Shown here one piece after another: positions 63,821 to 64,000 of a DNA stretch of 64,000 nt (the first letter of the stretch is position 1; every line of letters starts with the position of its first letter). The notes beneath the pieces were generated by a model. The model had not been told where the DNA came from. It made no database searches and saw nothing but the letters and a program-made list of their open reading frames with translations. The stretch comes from 66-474 sp035606235 (lineage in GTDB: Bacteria; Pseudomonadota; Gammaproteobacteria; Xanthomonadales; Rhodanobacteraceae). The DNA lies in assembly GCA_035606235.1 (NCBI GenBank), contig DATNFU010000029.1:1-64000 (forward strand), written 5' to 3'. The position numbers and the translations under genes are program-made.

Positions 63821-64000
63821 TCAATATTCAGGTGGCACGTACCAGTTGATCGTCTTCAAGGGGTGCTTGCCGTCGTTGCGCACCTCGTGGCGCTCGCCGC
63901 GCTCGATCAGCAGCAGCACGCCCGGCCGCAGTGCGTGCGGTGTGTCCTCGACCAGCGCCGTGCCGCTGCCCTCGACTACATACAACCACTGGTCCGCCTG
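63821..64000 (-). CDS. cupin-domain protein, 5' part beyond window
   Basis: The last 59 residues are visible, ending WYVPPEY; the gene starts outside the window. HxH-type metal ligands fall partly outside; GERHEVRNDG and LRPGVLLLIERG are cupin-strand segments. Resembles small mannose-6-phosphate-isomerase-like or cupin_2 proteins. Leftward. Confidence 0.7.
   Translation of the reverse strand, partial: QADQWLYVVEGSGTALVEDTPHALRPGVLLLIERGERHEVRNDGKHPLKTINWYVPPEY

Overview
The window is GC-rich chromosomal DNA of a gammaproteobacterium. Gene content and order (msbA-lpxK beside exbBD, comEC and lolCD; sdhCDAB followed by sdhE-ygfX; epmA overlapping ligA; egtB-egtD) point to the Xanthomonadales/Lysobacterales, most likely a Rhodanobacter/Dyella/Luteibacter-like relative. 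That placement is inference from gene content; no rRNA is present. I find about 62 protein genes (two cut by the window edges), and no tRNA, rRNA, insertion sequence, prophage or CRISPR array.

Layout. 1-7.9 kb: pentose-phosphate block (HAD hydrolase, zwf and a large GH94-type protein leftward; gnd and pgl rightward). 8-14 kb: nucleic-acid enzymes (orn, sbcB, ligA) with epmA and a DUF2461 protein. 14-20.5 kb: TPR-like protein, PAP2 protein, MFS exporter, cation/proton antiporter and a HWE-kinase/receiver pair. 20.5-29.2 kb: leftward envelope block lolC-lolD-comEC-exbB-exbD-msbA-lpxK. 29.5-35.1 kb: leftward sdhC-D-A-B, a MAPEG gene, sdhE and ygfX, with ygfZ (Fe-S repair) divergent. 35.5-40.4 kb: SleB-type hydrolase, two glycine-zipper envelope proteins, tatD, marR, tcdA and a small cytochrome. 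40.5-51 kb: secreted Asp-box propeller protein with a LolA-like partner, Mpo1-like protein, pirin, signalling proteins lacking recognised output domains, Tat-exported MsrB and a cold-shock gene. 51-60.7 kb: EF-hand proline-rich protein, M14 peptidase, a tandem paralogous pair, egtB-egtD, and divergently a Rieske oxygenase with an APC permease. 60.7-64 kb: basic histone-like proteins, a GFA protein, an RRM protein, a second cold-shock gene and a partial cupin gene.

How genes fit together. The sdh segment groups the enzyme with its flavin-insertion factor and, divergently, an Fe-S maintenance protein; several start/stop overlaps (GTGA, TTGA) suggest translational coupling. The msbA/lpxK/lolCD block serves LPS and lipoprotein traffic. 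EpmA, which activates EF-P, lies in the same window as two secreted proteins with runs of nine or more prolines, the kind of sequence EF-P helps translate.

The most unusual signals are palindromic repeats of the type normally found between genes that here sit in frame inside two coding regions (the GH94 gene and comEC), with related copies between genes nearby. The most suggestive metabolic arrangement is the divergent egtBD / Rieske-APC locus, which could handle a betaine-type compound; this is a hypothesis.
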